Positions 51,751 to 60,101 of a stretch of 64,000 bases of DNA are shown here, one piece after another. Numbering within the stretch: the first letter of the stretch is position 1; every line of letters starts with the position of its first letter. This stretch comes from a bacterium D16-76 (GTDB taxonomy: Bacteria; Bacillota; Clostridia; Oscillospirales; Acutalibacteraceae): positions 29,892 through 93,891 of the forward strand of contig QZEE01000016.1 in NCBI GenBank assembly GCA_009917445.1. Direction: 5' to 3'. The position numbers were made by a program, and so were the translations under genes. The notes under the pieces were generated by a model, which was given only the letters and a program-made list of their open reading frames with translations, had not been told where the DNA came from and searched no databases.

Positions 51751-52250
51751 AAAAAGCTTCCATTGGGCTGGCGCTTTTAGCGGCCCTGCTGGTGGCGGGC
51801 TCCTCTTTGTCCGCAGCGTGGGGGTATTTTACCACGTACACCCAGGCCCGGGGCGGCCTGCCTATTGACCTGGGCCATGAGACGGAAATCCACGAGGATG
51901 TCTCGGACATGACCAAGCACCTGGTTATTGAAAACAAGGAGGAATCCTCCCCGGTGTTCGTGCGGGCCCGGGGCTTTAGCGACAGCGAGCACCCCCTTAC
52001 CTACAGCGCCCCAGAGGGCGGCTGGAAGGATGGCGGGGACGGCTTCTGGTACTATGAAAAGCCGTTGCAGCCGGGGGAATCCACCACAAAGCTGGATGTG
52101 AAGATCGGGCTGCCTGGGGGCGAGCCAGAGGCCGGGGACGAATTTAATGTGGTGGTAATTTATGAATCTACCCTGGCGCTGTACGACGCAGAGGGGAACC
52201 CCTATGCGGATTGGGGCGTGATTTTGGATAAATATGAGGAGGGGGCCTGA
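51747..52250 (+). CDS. SipW-type leader protein, TasA/CalY-like (small)
   Basis: A 167-residue exported protein. The leader MKKASIGLALLAALLVAGSS ends in SAAWGYFTTYTQARGG, the A-[TW]-x-AYF-like context of SipW-dependent signal peptides. The remainder is a beta-rich domain (HLVIENKEESSPVFVRARGF). It probably belongs to the TasA/camelysin-like fibre family, with a signal cleaved by the SipW encoded ~2.6 kb downstream. It overlaps the upstream gene by four nt. I see no LPXTG. Confidence 0.72.
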   Translation: MKKASIGLALLAALLVAGSSLSAAWGYFTTYTQARGGLPIDLGHETEIHEDVSDMTKHLVIENKEESSPVFVRARGFSDSEHPLTYSAPEGGWKDGGDGFWYYEKPLQPGESTTKLDVKIGLPGGEPEAGDEFNVVVIYESTLALYDAEGNPYADWGVILDKYEEGA

Positions 52251-52252
52251 AC

Positions 52253-53026
52253 ATGAAAAACAGAAAACGGGCCCTGCCCATAGGTACGCTGTTGATGTTC
52301 ATCGCTTCGGCTGCGCTGCTGCTGACCAGCACCATCGGCAGCGCCCAGGCGGCGCTGACCTATTTTTCCGAGGTTTACAATTCCCAGGTGGAGTTGTATA
52401 ATATTGGTGTAACGCTGATGGAAAACGGCCAGCCAGTGGCTTTCCGCGATTACGGCAACGAAGCCGACGGCAACTGGGAAGAGAGCGGCACTGTGCTGCT
52501 GGCCCATATGCTGGAAGAAGGGGAGCGCCTGCAGCTGGGCCGGGCTTACCCGGAAGCGCTGACGGTGAAAAACAGCGGCAGCATTGAGGAGTTTGTGCGG
52601 GTGAACATCCGCAAATACTGGGTGCAGGTAAAGGATGGCCTGGAGGAAAAGCGCCAGGACCTTTCCCCAGACCTGATCAAGCTGGAGCTGGACAATGAGG
52701 AAAAGTGGATCGAGGATCCGGCGGCCCATACGGCGGAGCGCATGGTGCTCTATTATACCGACCCTTTGGGGGTGGGGGAGACAGCCGTGCCCTTTAGCAA
52801 GACCTTGACGATTGATGGCGGGGTGGCGAAATTCGTCACCAAAAAGACGGTGCAGGAGGATGGGCACACCATCACCCGCACGACCTTTGATTATAACGGC
52901 TTGGAGTTCCGCTTGGACGTGGAGGCCAATGCCGTGCAGACCCATAACGCAGAGGACGCCATTATCAGCGCCTGGGGGCGCCAGGTAGAAGTAGACTTAA
53001 ACGATCAGGCCCTGCGCCTGCAATAA
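52253..53026 (+). CDS. SipW-type leader protein, TasA-like
   Basis: A 257-residue exported protein. The hydrophobic leader (about 10-35) ends GSAQAALTYFSEVYNSQVEL, again a SipW-like cleavage context. A TasA-like beta-sandwich follows (LYNIGVTLMENGQPV; ALTVKNSGSIEEFVRVNIRK), where the NSGSIEEFVR turn is typical of TasA-family proteins. It starts two nt after the previous stop, so the two are translationally coupled. There is no sorting signal. Assembly into extracellular fibres is inferred. Confidence 0.74.
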   Translation: MKNRKRALPIGTLLMFIASAALLLTSTIGSAQAALTYFSEVYNSQVELYNIGVTLMENGQPVAFRDYGNEADGNWEESGTVLLAHMLEEGERLQLGRAYPEALTVKNSGSIEEFVRVNIRKYWVQVKDGLEEKRQDLSPDLIKLELDNEEKWIEDPAAHTAERMVLYYTDPLGVGETAVPFSKTLTIDGGVAKFVTKKTVQEDGHTITRTTFDYNGLEFRLDVEANAVQTHNAEDAIISAWGRQVEVDLNDQALRLQ

Positions 53027-53038
53027 GGAGGGGTGGGC

Positions 53039-53791
53039 GTGAGAATTGCAAAAAGACTGCTTCCCGCGCTGGCAGCTGTTTTATGCCTGTGGGCTTTTGC
53101 CATGCCGGCAGGGGCTTCCTCCCAGGAGGGCGGCGGGCGAGACAGCTGGCACGTGACGTTTACCAAAAACAAACGGATGGAAAGCAACTTTAAATCCTCG
53201 GACATTGCCAAGCTGGTAAGCGGCATGCAGCCGGGGGATTCGGCGACGATTTCTATCAACCTGCGCAATGAGAATACAAAAAAAACCAACTGGTATATGC
53301 AGAACGAGACCCTTACCTCTTTAGAGGATGACACTGTGGCCGAGGGCGGCGCCTATACCTACCGGCTGACCTATACCAACAAGGCCGGGCGGGTGAATAC
53401 CCTGTACGACAGCGAGACCGTGGGCGGGGAGAAGGACAACGTAAGCTCGGACAATGAGGGCTTGCACCAGGCTACGGATTCTTTGAAGGATTATTTCTTT
53501 TTGGATACGCTGGATTCCGGGGACTCTGGCAAGGTGGAGCTGCATGTGGAGCTGGACGGCGAGACCCAGAACAACTTGTACCAGAACACCATGGCCGATG
53601 TACAGCTGAATTTTGCGGTGGATGAAGTCAACGACGACACGACCAGCCGCAACCAGGTGGTGAAGACCGGTGACGAAACCAATCTGCTGCCCCTTTACGG
53701 CGCTATGGCGGTCAGCGGTATTTTGCTGCTGGTTATCGCCTGCTTTAGCGTGAAAAAGCGGGAAAAGGAGGGGGACAGCCATGAAAAGTAA
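53039..53791 (+). CDS. Wall-anchored protein with VVKTGD sorting signal
   Basis: A 250-residue secreted protein. A signal peptide (1-25) precedes a TasA/fibre-associated-like domain (KLVSGMQPGDSATISINLRN), and the C-terminus reads NQVVKTGDETNLLPLYGAMA, then a TM helix and KKREKEG tail. VKTGD is a non-canonical sorting motif, so the nearby sortase B may be the anchor enzyme. The start is GTG at 53039 (AAGGAGG spaced 7); a GTG two codons earlier is too close to the site. It overlaps the next gene by 11 nt. Function unknown; a fibre anchor is inferred. Confidence 0.78.
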   Translation: MRIAKRLLPALAAVLCLWAFAMPAGASSQEGGGRDSWHVTFTKNKRMESNFKSSDIAKLVSGMQPGDSATISINLRNENTKKTNWYMQNETLTSLEDDTVAEGGAYTYRLTYTNKAGRVNTLYDSETVGGEKDNVSSDNEGLHQATDSLKDYFFLDTLDSGDSGKVELHVELDGETQNNLYQNTMADVQLNFAVDEVNDDTTSRNQVVKTGDETNLLPLYGAMAVSGILLLVIACFSVKKREKEGDSHEK

Positions 53792-54848
53792 GGGCTTTTT
53801 CCTCCGCCTGCTGAGCTGTCTGGGCGTTTGCTGCCTGCTGCTGGGCTGCGGCCTGCCTGCTTTGGCCAAGCGGGACACGTACCAGTACACGGTGCGGGTG
53901 TTTTCGGGCCAGCAGGGGAAAATCAACGGGCAGGATATGATTGAGCAAAAGGTGCCGGCCGGCGGGCGGGTCAATTTGTACACTAGCGCGGTTTCTTTGC
54001 AGGATGACAGCAAGTATTATGTGAAGGGCTTCCGGGAGAGTGGCAAGGGCACCGAAGAAATCCTGGGCGTAGGCAGCCGGTTGTCATCCTTTGTGGTGAC
54101 AAAGGATGTAGACTACGTGGTGGCCTATGGCCTGCGGGGTTCTATGGTAGAGTACACGGTGCATTACCAGGACGGCAATGGCAATACCCTGGCCCCCAGC
54201 GAGACGTATTTGGGCAATGTGGGCGACCGGCCTGTAGTGGCCCATCTTTATATTGAGGGGTACCAGCCCCAGAGCTATAACTTGACAAAAACCTTAGTGG
54301 AAGACCCTATGGAGAACGTGTTTACTTTTGTGTATACGCGGATCACCACCCCCACTAACCAGGGGGGTGGGACAACGACTATTATTAACGGCGGTGGGGC
54401 CACTGTGGTGACGCCTACTACGCCCACTACGCCTACTACCCCAGAAGGGTCTCCGGAGCCGGATGGGGAGGAAGAACCGGAGGAAAGTTCGGAGCCGGAG
54501 GAGGCCGAGCCTACCCAGGAGCCCGAAGGTATAGAGGAAGAAGACACGCCCCAGGCCGCGCCGGAGGAACCCCCGGAGCTGGTAGACCTGGACGACAACG
54601 AGGTGCCTTTGGCAAATCCCAATGCTACCCCGGCGGCCACCAGCCTGGAATTGAAATCCGAAGGGAAGATTTTTTCCTTTTGGGCAAAGCTGTTAGTGGG
54701 CCTGCTGGTTTTGCTGCTGGTGGGTACGGGGCTTTGGTTCCTGTTCTTCTTCCGCCGGAAAAAGGAAAAAGAACAGTCGTTGGATATTACGGAAATCACG
54801 GATATTAACGTGATAAAAGAATTGATGGATGATGATGACAAATTATGA
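53781..54848 (+). CDS. MucBP-domain membrane-anchored surface protein
   Basis: A 355-residue protein. Signal peptide (about 1-30), a beta domain, a MucBP-like repeat (YTVHYQDGNGNTLAPSETYL, near 125-185), a Thr/Pro/Glu-rich stalk (TTPTTPEGSPEPDGEEEPEE, about 210-275), a TM helix (about 305-325) and a ~30-residue cytosolic tail with charged RRKKEKEQ and acidic residues. There is no LPXTG. The tail suggests membrane anchoring instead of wall linkage. MucBP domains bind mucin or glycans in other bacteria; binding here is inference. It overlaps both neighbours. Confidence 0.82.
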   Translation: MKSKGFFLRLLSCLGVCCLLLGCGLPALAKRDTYQYTVRVFSGQQGKINGQDMIEQKVPAGGRVNLYTSAVSLQDDSKYYVKGFRESGKGTEEILGVGSRLSSFVVTKDVDYVVAYGLRGSMVEYTVHYQDGNGNTLAPSETYLGNVGDRPVVAHLYIEGYQPQSYNLTKTLVEDPMENVFTFVYTRITTPTNQGGGTTTIINGGGATVVTPTTPTTPTTPEGSPEPDGEEEPEESSEPEEAEPTQEPEGIEEEDTPQAAPEEPPELVDLDDNEVPLANPNATPAATSLELKSEGKIFSFWAKLLVGLLVLLLVGTGLWFLFFFRRKKEKEQSLDITEITDINVIKELMDDDDKL

Positions 54849-55363
54849 AAAAGATAGCCGCTGCATTGTGTAATATACTGGGTACGCTCATACTGGTTGC
54901 GGTGATTGCCGCTGGTTTGGCGACAACCGTACCGCGGGCCATGGGGTATGAGGTGTACCACATTGTCAGCGGCAGCATGGAGCCGGAGATCCCTGTGGGC
55001 AGCGTGATCTATGTGGACTCGACAGTGCCGGAAGAGATGGCGGAGCGGGATATTATCGCCTTTTGGCGGGAGGACGCCGTGGTGGCCCACCGGGTTGTGG
55101 AGAACCGGGTGATCGACGGCGAGCTCATCACCAAGGGCGACGCGAACCAGCAGGAGGACATTTTCCCCGTGGCTTACGGCGATGTGGTGGGGAAGGTGCG
55201 CGCGCATTTCCCCTATTTGGGGGCGATGCTGGTGCTGTTTGCCACGACTGTAGGGAAAATCTACGTGGTGTGCTTTGCCGCCTGCGGCGCTATGCTGAAC
55301 ATACTGGGCGGCCGCATACGCCGGCGGGCCCGGGAGGACGATGGGGCGGAAGATTACCGATAG
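54845..55363 (+). CDS. sipW: Signal peptidase I, SipW type
   Basis: A 172-residue ER-type signal peptidase. The catalytic Ser lies in YHIVSGSMEPEIPVGSVIYV (near 42) and, as in SipW and eukaryotic SPC, a His replaces the Lys in DAVVAHRVVENR (near 82). ITKGDANQQED is box D/E. TM helices occur near 8-28 and 125-150. It would cleave the leaders of the TasA-like proteins just upstream. It overlaps the upstream gene by ATGA. Two different signal peptidases in one cluster mark two export routes. Confidence 0.92.
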   Translation: MKKIAAALCNILGTLILVAVIAAGLATTVPRAMGYEVYHIVSGSMEPEIPVGSVIYVDSTVPEEMAERDIIAFWREDAVVAHRVVENRVIDGELITKGDANQQEDIFPVAYGDVVGKVRAHFPYLGAMLVLFATTVGKIYVVCFAACGAMLNILGGRIRRRAREDDGAEDYR

Positions 55364-55376
55364 GAAAGGGCCGGTT

Positions 55377-56168
55377 ATGGGGAAAAAGCTGAAATGGATT
55401 GTAGTGGCGGTTTTGGTGCTGGTGTTTGCGGGCTCTGGCGGGGCGGTGTTGGTGGCCCAGCAGAAGTATGCCAAAAGCCAGCGTGTATATGACCAGGCCG
55501 CCGAAAAATTTACAAAAAAAATAGAGCAGCAAGAAGCAAGCAGCGGGGGCCAGAACCAGAAAGAGGGGGAAGGCCCCCTTACCCCGTTTACCGTGGATTT
55601 TGACTTGCTGCGGGGGGTGAACCCGGAAGTGGTGGGGTGGATCTACTGCGAGGGGACGAAAATCAACTACCCGGTGTGCCAGGGCACGGACAACGAATAT
55701 TACCTGCACTACAGCTATGAGAAGCAGGAGGACAACTGCGGAGCCATCTTCGCGGATGCCCAGACAGCGCCGGGGTTTGTGGATTCCAACACGGTATTAT
55801 ATGGGCACAATATGAACGACGGCTCCATGTTTGCGGGGCTGGAACTGTGGCGTGACCAGGCCTATTTTGAAGAGCACCCCTTTATGTGGCTGCTGACGCC
55901 GGAGACAGATTATAAGGTGGTGCTGTTCAGCGGCCATGCTGTGTCGGCTTATTCGGATATTTATACCATTTTCCGAGGGCCCATGCCAGAGTTTACGGCT
56001 TATTTGGAGGAAAACTTGGCGCGGTCGGATTTTAACGCCCTGGTAGGCGAGTTGGACCCAGAGGCCCACTATGTCGTGCTTTCTACCTGCGCCTATGATT
56101 TTGAAGAGGCGCGCTATGTGCTGCACGGCAAGCTGGAGCCCGTGGGCGAGCACGGACGGGGGTGGTAG
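55377..56168 (+). CDS. srtB: Class B sortase
   Basis: A 263-residue sortase B. One N-terminal TM (about 6-26), a charged linker, then VDFDLLRGVNPEVVGWIYCE, the catalytic His in NTVLYGHNMNDGSMF (near 140) and the Cys in YVVLSTCAYDFEEARYVLHG (near 235, with Arg eight residues later). There is no C-terminal TM. The ATG at 55377 follows GAAAGGG; an in-frame ATG at 55341 is an alternative that overlaps sipW. Its likely substrate is the VVKTGD protein, since the LPXTG proteins suit class C or housekeeping sortases. Confidence 0.92.
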   Translation: MGKKLKWIVVAVLVLVFAGSGGAVLVAQQKYAKSQRVYDQAAEKFTKKIEQQEASSGGQNQKEGEGPLTPFTVDFDLLRGVNPEVVGWIYCEGTKINYPVCQGTDNEYYLHYSYEKQEDNCGAIFADAQTAPGFVDSNTVLYGHNMNDGSMFAGLELWRDQAYFEEHPFMWLLTPETDYKVVLFSGHAVSAYSDIYTIFRGPMPEFTAYLEENLARSDFNALVGELDPEAHYVVLSTCAYDFEEARYVLHGKLEPVGEHGRGW

Positions 56169-56174
56169 TTTTCC

Positions 56175-57143
56175 ATGAGACGGAGGATTGCGGGGCTTTT
56201 GGCCCTAGTCATGCTGCTGCACTTGTGGGGGTGCATGGCCCAGACCGGCCCAGACCCCGAAGCGGATAAGCTTAAGGGCCCAGCGGTGGAAGGCACGACT
56301 TCGGCTGGGGAAGACGGGGAAAAGGGAGGGTTTACCCCTTACCAGGCGCCTCCTTTTGCGGGCTCGGCTTTTCACAGTGAACAGGCCCAGGGGGAAAATG
56401 GGACGCTTTTGGATTTGTCCGCCACAGCGGAGGGCTATGTAGGCGTTTCGGCCCAGGGGGAAGGCCGGTTGAAATTCCAGGTGATAAAGGGCGAGGACAC
56501 ATATACCTATGACCTGCCCGGGGACGGCACGCCGGCCATCTTCCCTTTGCAGGGGGGCGACGGGGACTATACCTTCCGGGTGATGGAAGAGGTGACAGAG
56601 GGCAAGTACGCCAAAGTCTATGAGCAGGCGGCGGCAGTCACGCTGCAAGACCCGTACCAGCCTTTTTTGCGGCCCAGCCAGTATGTGCCTTATGGGGAAG
56701 GCTCGGCCTGCGTGGAAAAGGCGGGGGAAATCGCCAGGAGGCAGGGCAGCGCTTTGGAGGTGGTGGAGGCGGTCTTCGCTTTCATCTGCGAAAATGTGAC
56801 CTATGATAAGGCGCTGGCGGCCAGTGTGCCAAAGGGCTACCTGCCAGACCCGGACGCCACGCTGGAAAGCGGCAAAGGCATCTGTTTTGATTATGCCAGC
56901 CTGGCAGCGGCTATGCTGCGCAGCCAGGGAATCCCCACAAAAATGGTGTTTGGCTATGTACAGCCAGACGACCTGTACCACGCCTGGAACATGTTCTACA
57001 CAGAGGAGAGCGGTTGGGTGGCGGTGGAGTATGAGGTGGAATCCAACAGCTGGAACCGGCTGGACCCGACCTTCTCGGCCAATGGCAGCGACGGGGAGTT
57101 TGTGGGGGACGGGACCAATTATACCGACGTCTATTATTATTAG
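56175..57143 (+). CDS. Transglutaminase-like lipoprotein
   Basis: A 322-residue protein. The N-terminus (MRRRIAGLLALVMLLHLWGC) looks like a lipoprotein signal with Cys at 20. Residues ~30-170 have no recognised domain. The C-terminal transglutaminase-like domain carries Cys in SGKGICFDYASLAAAMLRSQ (near 237), His in DDLYHAWNMFY and Asp in WNRLDPTFSAN, the Cys-His-Asp triad. It may crosslink or cleave peptides at the membrane surface. It lies 6 nt after sortase B and 24 nt before the pilus platform gene, joining the sortase and type IV-like modules. Target unknown. Confidence 0.85.
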   Translation: MRRRIAGLLALVMLLHLWGCMAQTGPDPEADKLKGPAVEGTTSAGEDGEKGGFTPYQAPPFAGSAFHSEQAQGENGTLLDLSATAEGYVGVSAQGEGRLKFQVIKGEDTYTYDLPGDGTPAIFPLQGGDGDYTFRVMEEVTEGKYAKVYEQAAAVTLQDPYQPFLRPSQYVPYGEGSACVEKAGEIARRQGSALEVVEAVFAFICENVTYDKALAASVPKGYLPDPDATLESGKGICFDYASLAAAMLRSQGIPTKMVFGYVQPDDLYHAWNMFYTEESGWVAVEYEVESNSWNRLDPTFSANGSDGEFVGDGTNYTDVYYY

Positions 57144-57167
57144 CAGGGCAGGAGAGGGGAAAACGCT

Positions 57168-58208
57168 ATGCGGAAAAAGCTGGACGCGCTGGGGATCAGC
57201 GCTTTTTGTGAGAGCATGGGGATGATGCTGCAGGCAGGCATACAGACCGAAGAAGCTGTGGGCCTGCTGCGGCAGGAAAACCCCAACCCGGGCCCTTTGG
57301 AGACGGGGCTTGGGCATATGCAGCAGGAGCTGGAAATGGGCGGGAGCCTTTCCGGCGCGCTGGAAAAGACGGGGCTTTTCCCAGGGTACGCCGTTAAAAT
57401 GGTGGAAGCCGGGGAGAGCGCCGGGCGGTTGGAGGATGTTTTGTTCCGCCTGGGCAAATATTACGCAGGGCAGAAGACCTTATCGGAAAAGCTGAAAAGC
57501 GCGGTGGCGTACCCGGCGGCTATGCTGGTGCTGATCATGGTGGTGCTGGTGCTGATGCTGGTTATGGTACTGCCGGCCTTTACCCAGGTCTACAACAGGC
57601 TGACGGGGAGTTTAGCTTATTCGGCGTACCGCTACATACAGTGGGCCTATGGGTTCTGCTGGACCGCGCTGGTTGTGATGGCCCTGCTTGCCGGGGTGCT
57701 GCTTTTGGGCCTTGCCCTGTGGAACAGCAAGAAGCGGGCGGCAGTGGAAAACGTGCTTTTGAAAATACCCGCCACGGGGCATCTGCTGCGGGAAATGGCC
57801 ATGTACCGCTTTACGGCTGCGCTGGCTACCTTTTTGGCCAGCGGCGAGGTGCAAGATATTGCTGTCATGGAAAGCATTAAAATGGTGGGGTGCAAGCCGG
57901 TAGAAGAAAAGCTGGGCCGGTGTTTGAAGCATCTGGAAGAAGGGCACAGCATAGCCCAGGCCGCTTATGAAGAGCAGCTTTTCGAGCCCGTTTACGGCCG
58001 GATGCTGCTGGCCGGGGAACGCAGCGGCAGCTTGGAGCCGGTGCTGTGGCGCTTGACCGAGCTGTTGGAGGAACAGTGCGGGGCCCGCACCGACCGCCTG
58101 GTGGGGATTGTGGACCCGCTGCTTTCCGGGGTGCTGCTGGTAACGGTGGGCGTATCGCTGCTAAGCGTGATGTTGCCGCTGCTGGGCATTATGAGCTCTA
58201 TCGGGTAA
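57168..58208 (+). CDS. Type II/IV secretion platform protein (GspF/PilC-like)
   Basis: A 346-residue polytopic protein with two T2SSF domains: GLFPGYAVKMVEAGESAGRL (near 65-84) and LFEPVYGRMLLAGERSGSLE (near 268-287), each with the GExSG motif. Three TM helices lie near 110-135, 155-180 and 320-342. It forms the inner-membrane platform on which an ATPase builds or retracts a type IV-like filament. It starts the fibre module that ends with the PilT-like ATPase gene. Confidence 0.88.
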   Translation: MRKKLDALGISAFCESMGMMLQAGIQTEEAVGLLRQENPNPGPLETGLGHMQQELEMGGSLSGALEKTGLFPGYAVKMVEAGESAGRLEDVLFRLGKYYAGQKTLSEKLKSAVAYPAAMLVLIMVVLVLMLVMVLPAFTQVYNRLTGSLAYSAYRYIQWAYGFCWTALVVMALLAGVLLLGLALWNSKKRAAVENVLLKIPATGHLLREMAMYRFTAALATFLASGEVQDIAVMESIKMVGCKPVEEKLGRCLKHLEEGHSIAQAAYEEQLFEPVYGRMLLAGERSGSLEPVLWRLTELLEEQCGARTDRLVGIVDPLLSGVLLVTVGVSLLSVMLPLLGIMSSIG

Positions 58209-58218
58209 GGGGAAGCGT

Positions 58219-58536
58219 ATGTATACCGATAAGAAAAAGGGGCGGTGGCCTTTGGCTGTTTTGCTGGCGTTTGCCCTGGTGATCCTGGCGGCGCTTTGCT
58301 GGCAGGCGGCAAAGGTGTCACAGGCAGACATAGAGGAGGAAGCGGCCCAGGCCGTGAAAAACGCTATCAGCCAAAGCGCGGTGCAGTGCTATGTGGTAGA
58401 GGGCGCTTACCCGCCTACACTAGAGTATTTAGAAGAAAATTATGGGCTGCAAGTCAACCGGGAGGATTTTTACGTGGTGTACGACGTATTCGCCGCCAAC
58501 CTTCCCCCGCAGGTGACGGTGGCGGCAAAGCCTTAG
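58219..58536 (+). CDS. One-helix membrane protein of the filament module
   Basis: A 105-residue protein with a single N-terminal TM (about 10-30) and a small extracytoplasmic domain (QCYVVEGAYPPTLEYLEENY, near 54-73). There is no N-terminal prepilin-peptidase site that I can recognise. It may be a pseudopilin-like or scaffold component. It begins 10 nt after the platform gene. No family name is claimed. Confidence 0.65.
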   Translation: MYTDKKKGRWPLAVLLAFALVILAALCWQAAKVSQADIEEEAAQAVKNAISQSAVQCYVVEGAYPPTLEYLEENYGLQVNREDFYVVYDVFAANLPPQVTVAAKP

Positions 58537-58556
58537 CTTGGAAAGGAGTGGGCGAA

Positions 58557-59036
58557 TTGAAAAGGGAACGCCAGCCCCAGGCCTATTTTACCATAGGCAT
58601 AGCCGGGCTGTTTTTAGCCGGCTTTTTCCTGCTGGTGACTTTCGGCGCCTCTACCTACCGGGACGCTGTAGAAAGCCAGTCCCAAAATAACCGTATGCGG
58701 GCGCTGTTGAGCTACCTTTCCACCTGCGTACACGCTAACGACCATAAGGGCGCCCTGGCCCTTTACCCAGAGGGGCGGGATGGGGTAGACGGCCCGGTGC
58801 TTGCCGTATATGACCGGGACAGTGGTTATGCTGTGCGCCTTTACCAGTGGAAGGGAAATCTGGTGGAGGACTACGCCGCCGCAGATGCCCCCCTGAGCCC
58901 AGAGGGGGCCCAGGTGCTGGGGGAGACGGGGCTCTTCCAAGTAGAAGAGGGGGACGGCCTGTGGCGCATAAAAACAGACGAAGGGGAGCTTCTGCTGCGG
59001 ACGCGGAGCACCGGGGAGGTAGCCCATGCGGAATAA
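58557..59036 (+). CDS. DUF4860-like membrane protein
   Basis: A 159-residue protein with one N-terminal TM (FTIGIAGLFLAGFFLLVTFG, about 13-32) and a beta-rich exterior domain (LSYLSTCVHANDHKGALALY; GPVLAVYDRDSGYAVRLYQW). The match to DUF4860, found next to GspF-like genes in Clostridia, is from memory. The start is TTG at 58557, eight bases after GGAG; the frame is open further upstream but overlaps the previous gene. It overlaps the next gene by 11 nt. Confidence 0.72.
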   Translation: MKRERQPQAYFTIGIAGLFLAGFFLLVTFGASTYRDAVESQSQNNRMRALLSYLSTCVHANDHKGALALYPEGRDGVDGPVLAVYDRDSGYAVRLYQWKGNLVEDYAAADAPLSPEGAQVLGETGLFQVEEGDGLWRIKTDEGELLLRTRSTGEVAHAE

Positions 59037-59454
59037 ACAGGGCATAACAGCCTTTTACATGGAAATGCTGGTGCTCATTTTGGTGTTTACCGGGGTTATT
59101 TTGACGTTGACGCGGATGTTTGCCCTTTCAAAAGAGCAGAGCACCCAGGCCCGTGTATTGACCCGTGGGGTGAGGCTGGCAGAAAACACCGCCGAGCTGC
59201 TGGGAGCAGCTGAGAGCCCGGAAGCCTTTTTGGAGATGCTGGACCAGGGCAACGCAGAAGAAAGCGAAGACGCCATACGCGCCTGGTACAATGCCGACAT
59301 GACGCCAGGCCGCCAGGGGGATTTCTGCGTGGCCGTAACCCGGGAGGAACAGGGGGGGCTGGCAGAAAGTGAAATCGCTGTGTACTGGCAGGGCGGGGCA
59401 GAGCCCATTTACACCCTGCACACAGCAGCGTATTTAGGAGGTGGCGGGGGATGA
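59026..59454 (+). CDS. Pilin-like one-helix membrane protein
   Basis: A 142-residue protein. MRNKQGITAFYMEMLVLILV has a short basic N-terminus, a Gly, then a long hydrophobic helix with an early Glu, like a prepilin, but Glu is at +7 after the Gly rather than +5. The exterior (about 35-140) is acidic and has no recognised domain. It overlaps both neighbours, so it is co-translated with them. Candidate minor pilin; unproven. Confidence 0.6.
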   Translation: MRNKQGITAFYMEMLVLILVFTGVILTLTRMFALSKEQSTQARVLTRGVRLAENTAELLGAAESPEAFLEMLDQGNAEESEDAIRAWYNADMTPGRQGDFCVAVTREEQGGLAESEIAVYWQGGAEPIYTLHTAAYLGGGGG

Positions 59455-59927
59455 AACAGGTACCCATCCGGTTAGGGCCGCTGGCTTTGCTGCTGACGGT
59501 GGTGGCCATCTGCATGACGGTGCTGGCGCTGCTGACTTTCTCTACCGCCCGGGCAGACCTGGCCATGGCCCAAAAGTTGGCGGCCTCTACCCAAGAGCGG
59601 TACGAGCTGGAGGCGGAAGGGCAGACGTTTTTGCGGGATTTGGCAGGGGAACTGCACGAAAGCGCCGGCCAGCTGGAATATTTACTCGATGCGGATGCTA
59701 AAACCGACCCCAAAGGCCTACCCCGCTATAGCGAGCCGGAAGCCCTAAAAAAACTGGATAAGGACGAAGACGGCTGCTATTGGAAAACCCTAGAGCGGGA
59801 TGGCCTTACCTTGTCAATCGGCCTGGAATGGAGCCCAAAAACGGACGCCTTAAAGGTTGCCTGCTGGCAGTATTCCAGCGATTGGCAGGCGCCGGAGGAA
59901 ATCGGCGGGCTGTGGCCAGGCCAATAA
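59451..59927 (+). CDS. One-helix membrane protein of the filament module
   Basis: A 158-residue protein with one TM at about 9-32 (PLALLLTVVAICMTVLALLT) followed by a coiled-coil-like helix (ARADLAMAQKLAASTQERYE) and a small C-terminal domain. It resembles a type IV minor pilin in topology but lacks a Glu5 signature. It overlaps the previous gene by ATGA. Function unknown. Confidence 0.6.
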   Translation: MKQVPIRLGPLALLLTVVAICMTVLALLTFSTARADLAMAQKLAASTQERYELEAEGQTFLRDLAGELHESAGQLEYLLDADAKTDPKGLPRYSEPEALKKLDKDEDGCYWKTLERDGLTLSIGLEWSPKTDALKVACWQYSSDWQAPEEIGGLWPGQ

Positions 59928-60007
59928 AATGGCCCGCCAATAAAAACCCCCAAAAACGGCGGCATCATAAATACGTCCATCACAAGAAAACCGGCCGGAA
60001 AAAGCCA

Positions 60008-60090
60008 CGAAGCGAAGCGTGGGATCCTTAAGGGGCAGGGCCCCTTAAGCGGGGTGGCGGGGCAGGGCCCCGTCCCGCCGGAGGCCAGAA
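60008..60090. repeat. Repeat A-like fragment inside the filament cluster
   Basis: AGCGAAGCGTGGGA, then AAGGGGCAGGGCCCCTTAAG and GGGGCAGGGCCCCGTCCCGC, related to repeat A/B modules. It separates the small-protein genes from the ATPase gene and may alter expression or reflect an insertion. Confidence 0.55.
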
Positions 60091-60101
60091 AGGGAGCGCG
60101 C

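Noticed and set aside
59026..59100. Canonical type IV prepilin signal
   Set aside because: The KQGITAFYME start is prepilin-like, but Glu is at +7 and the residue after Gly is Ile-Thr-Ala; a class III signal peptide cannot be asserted.
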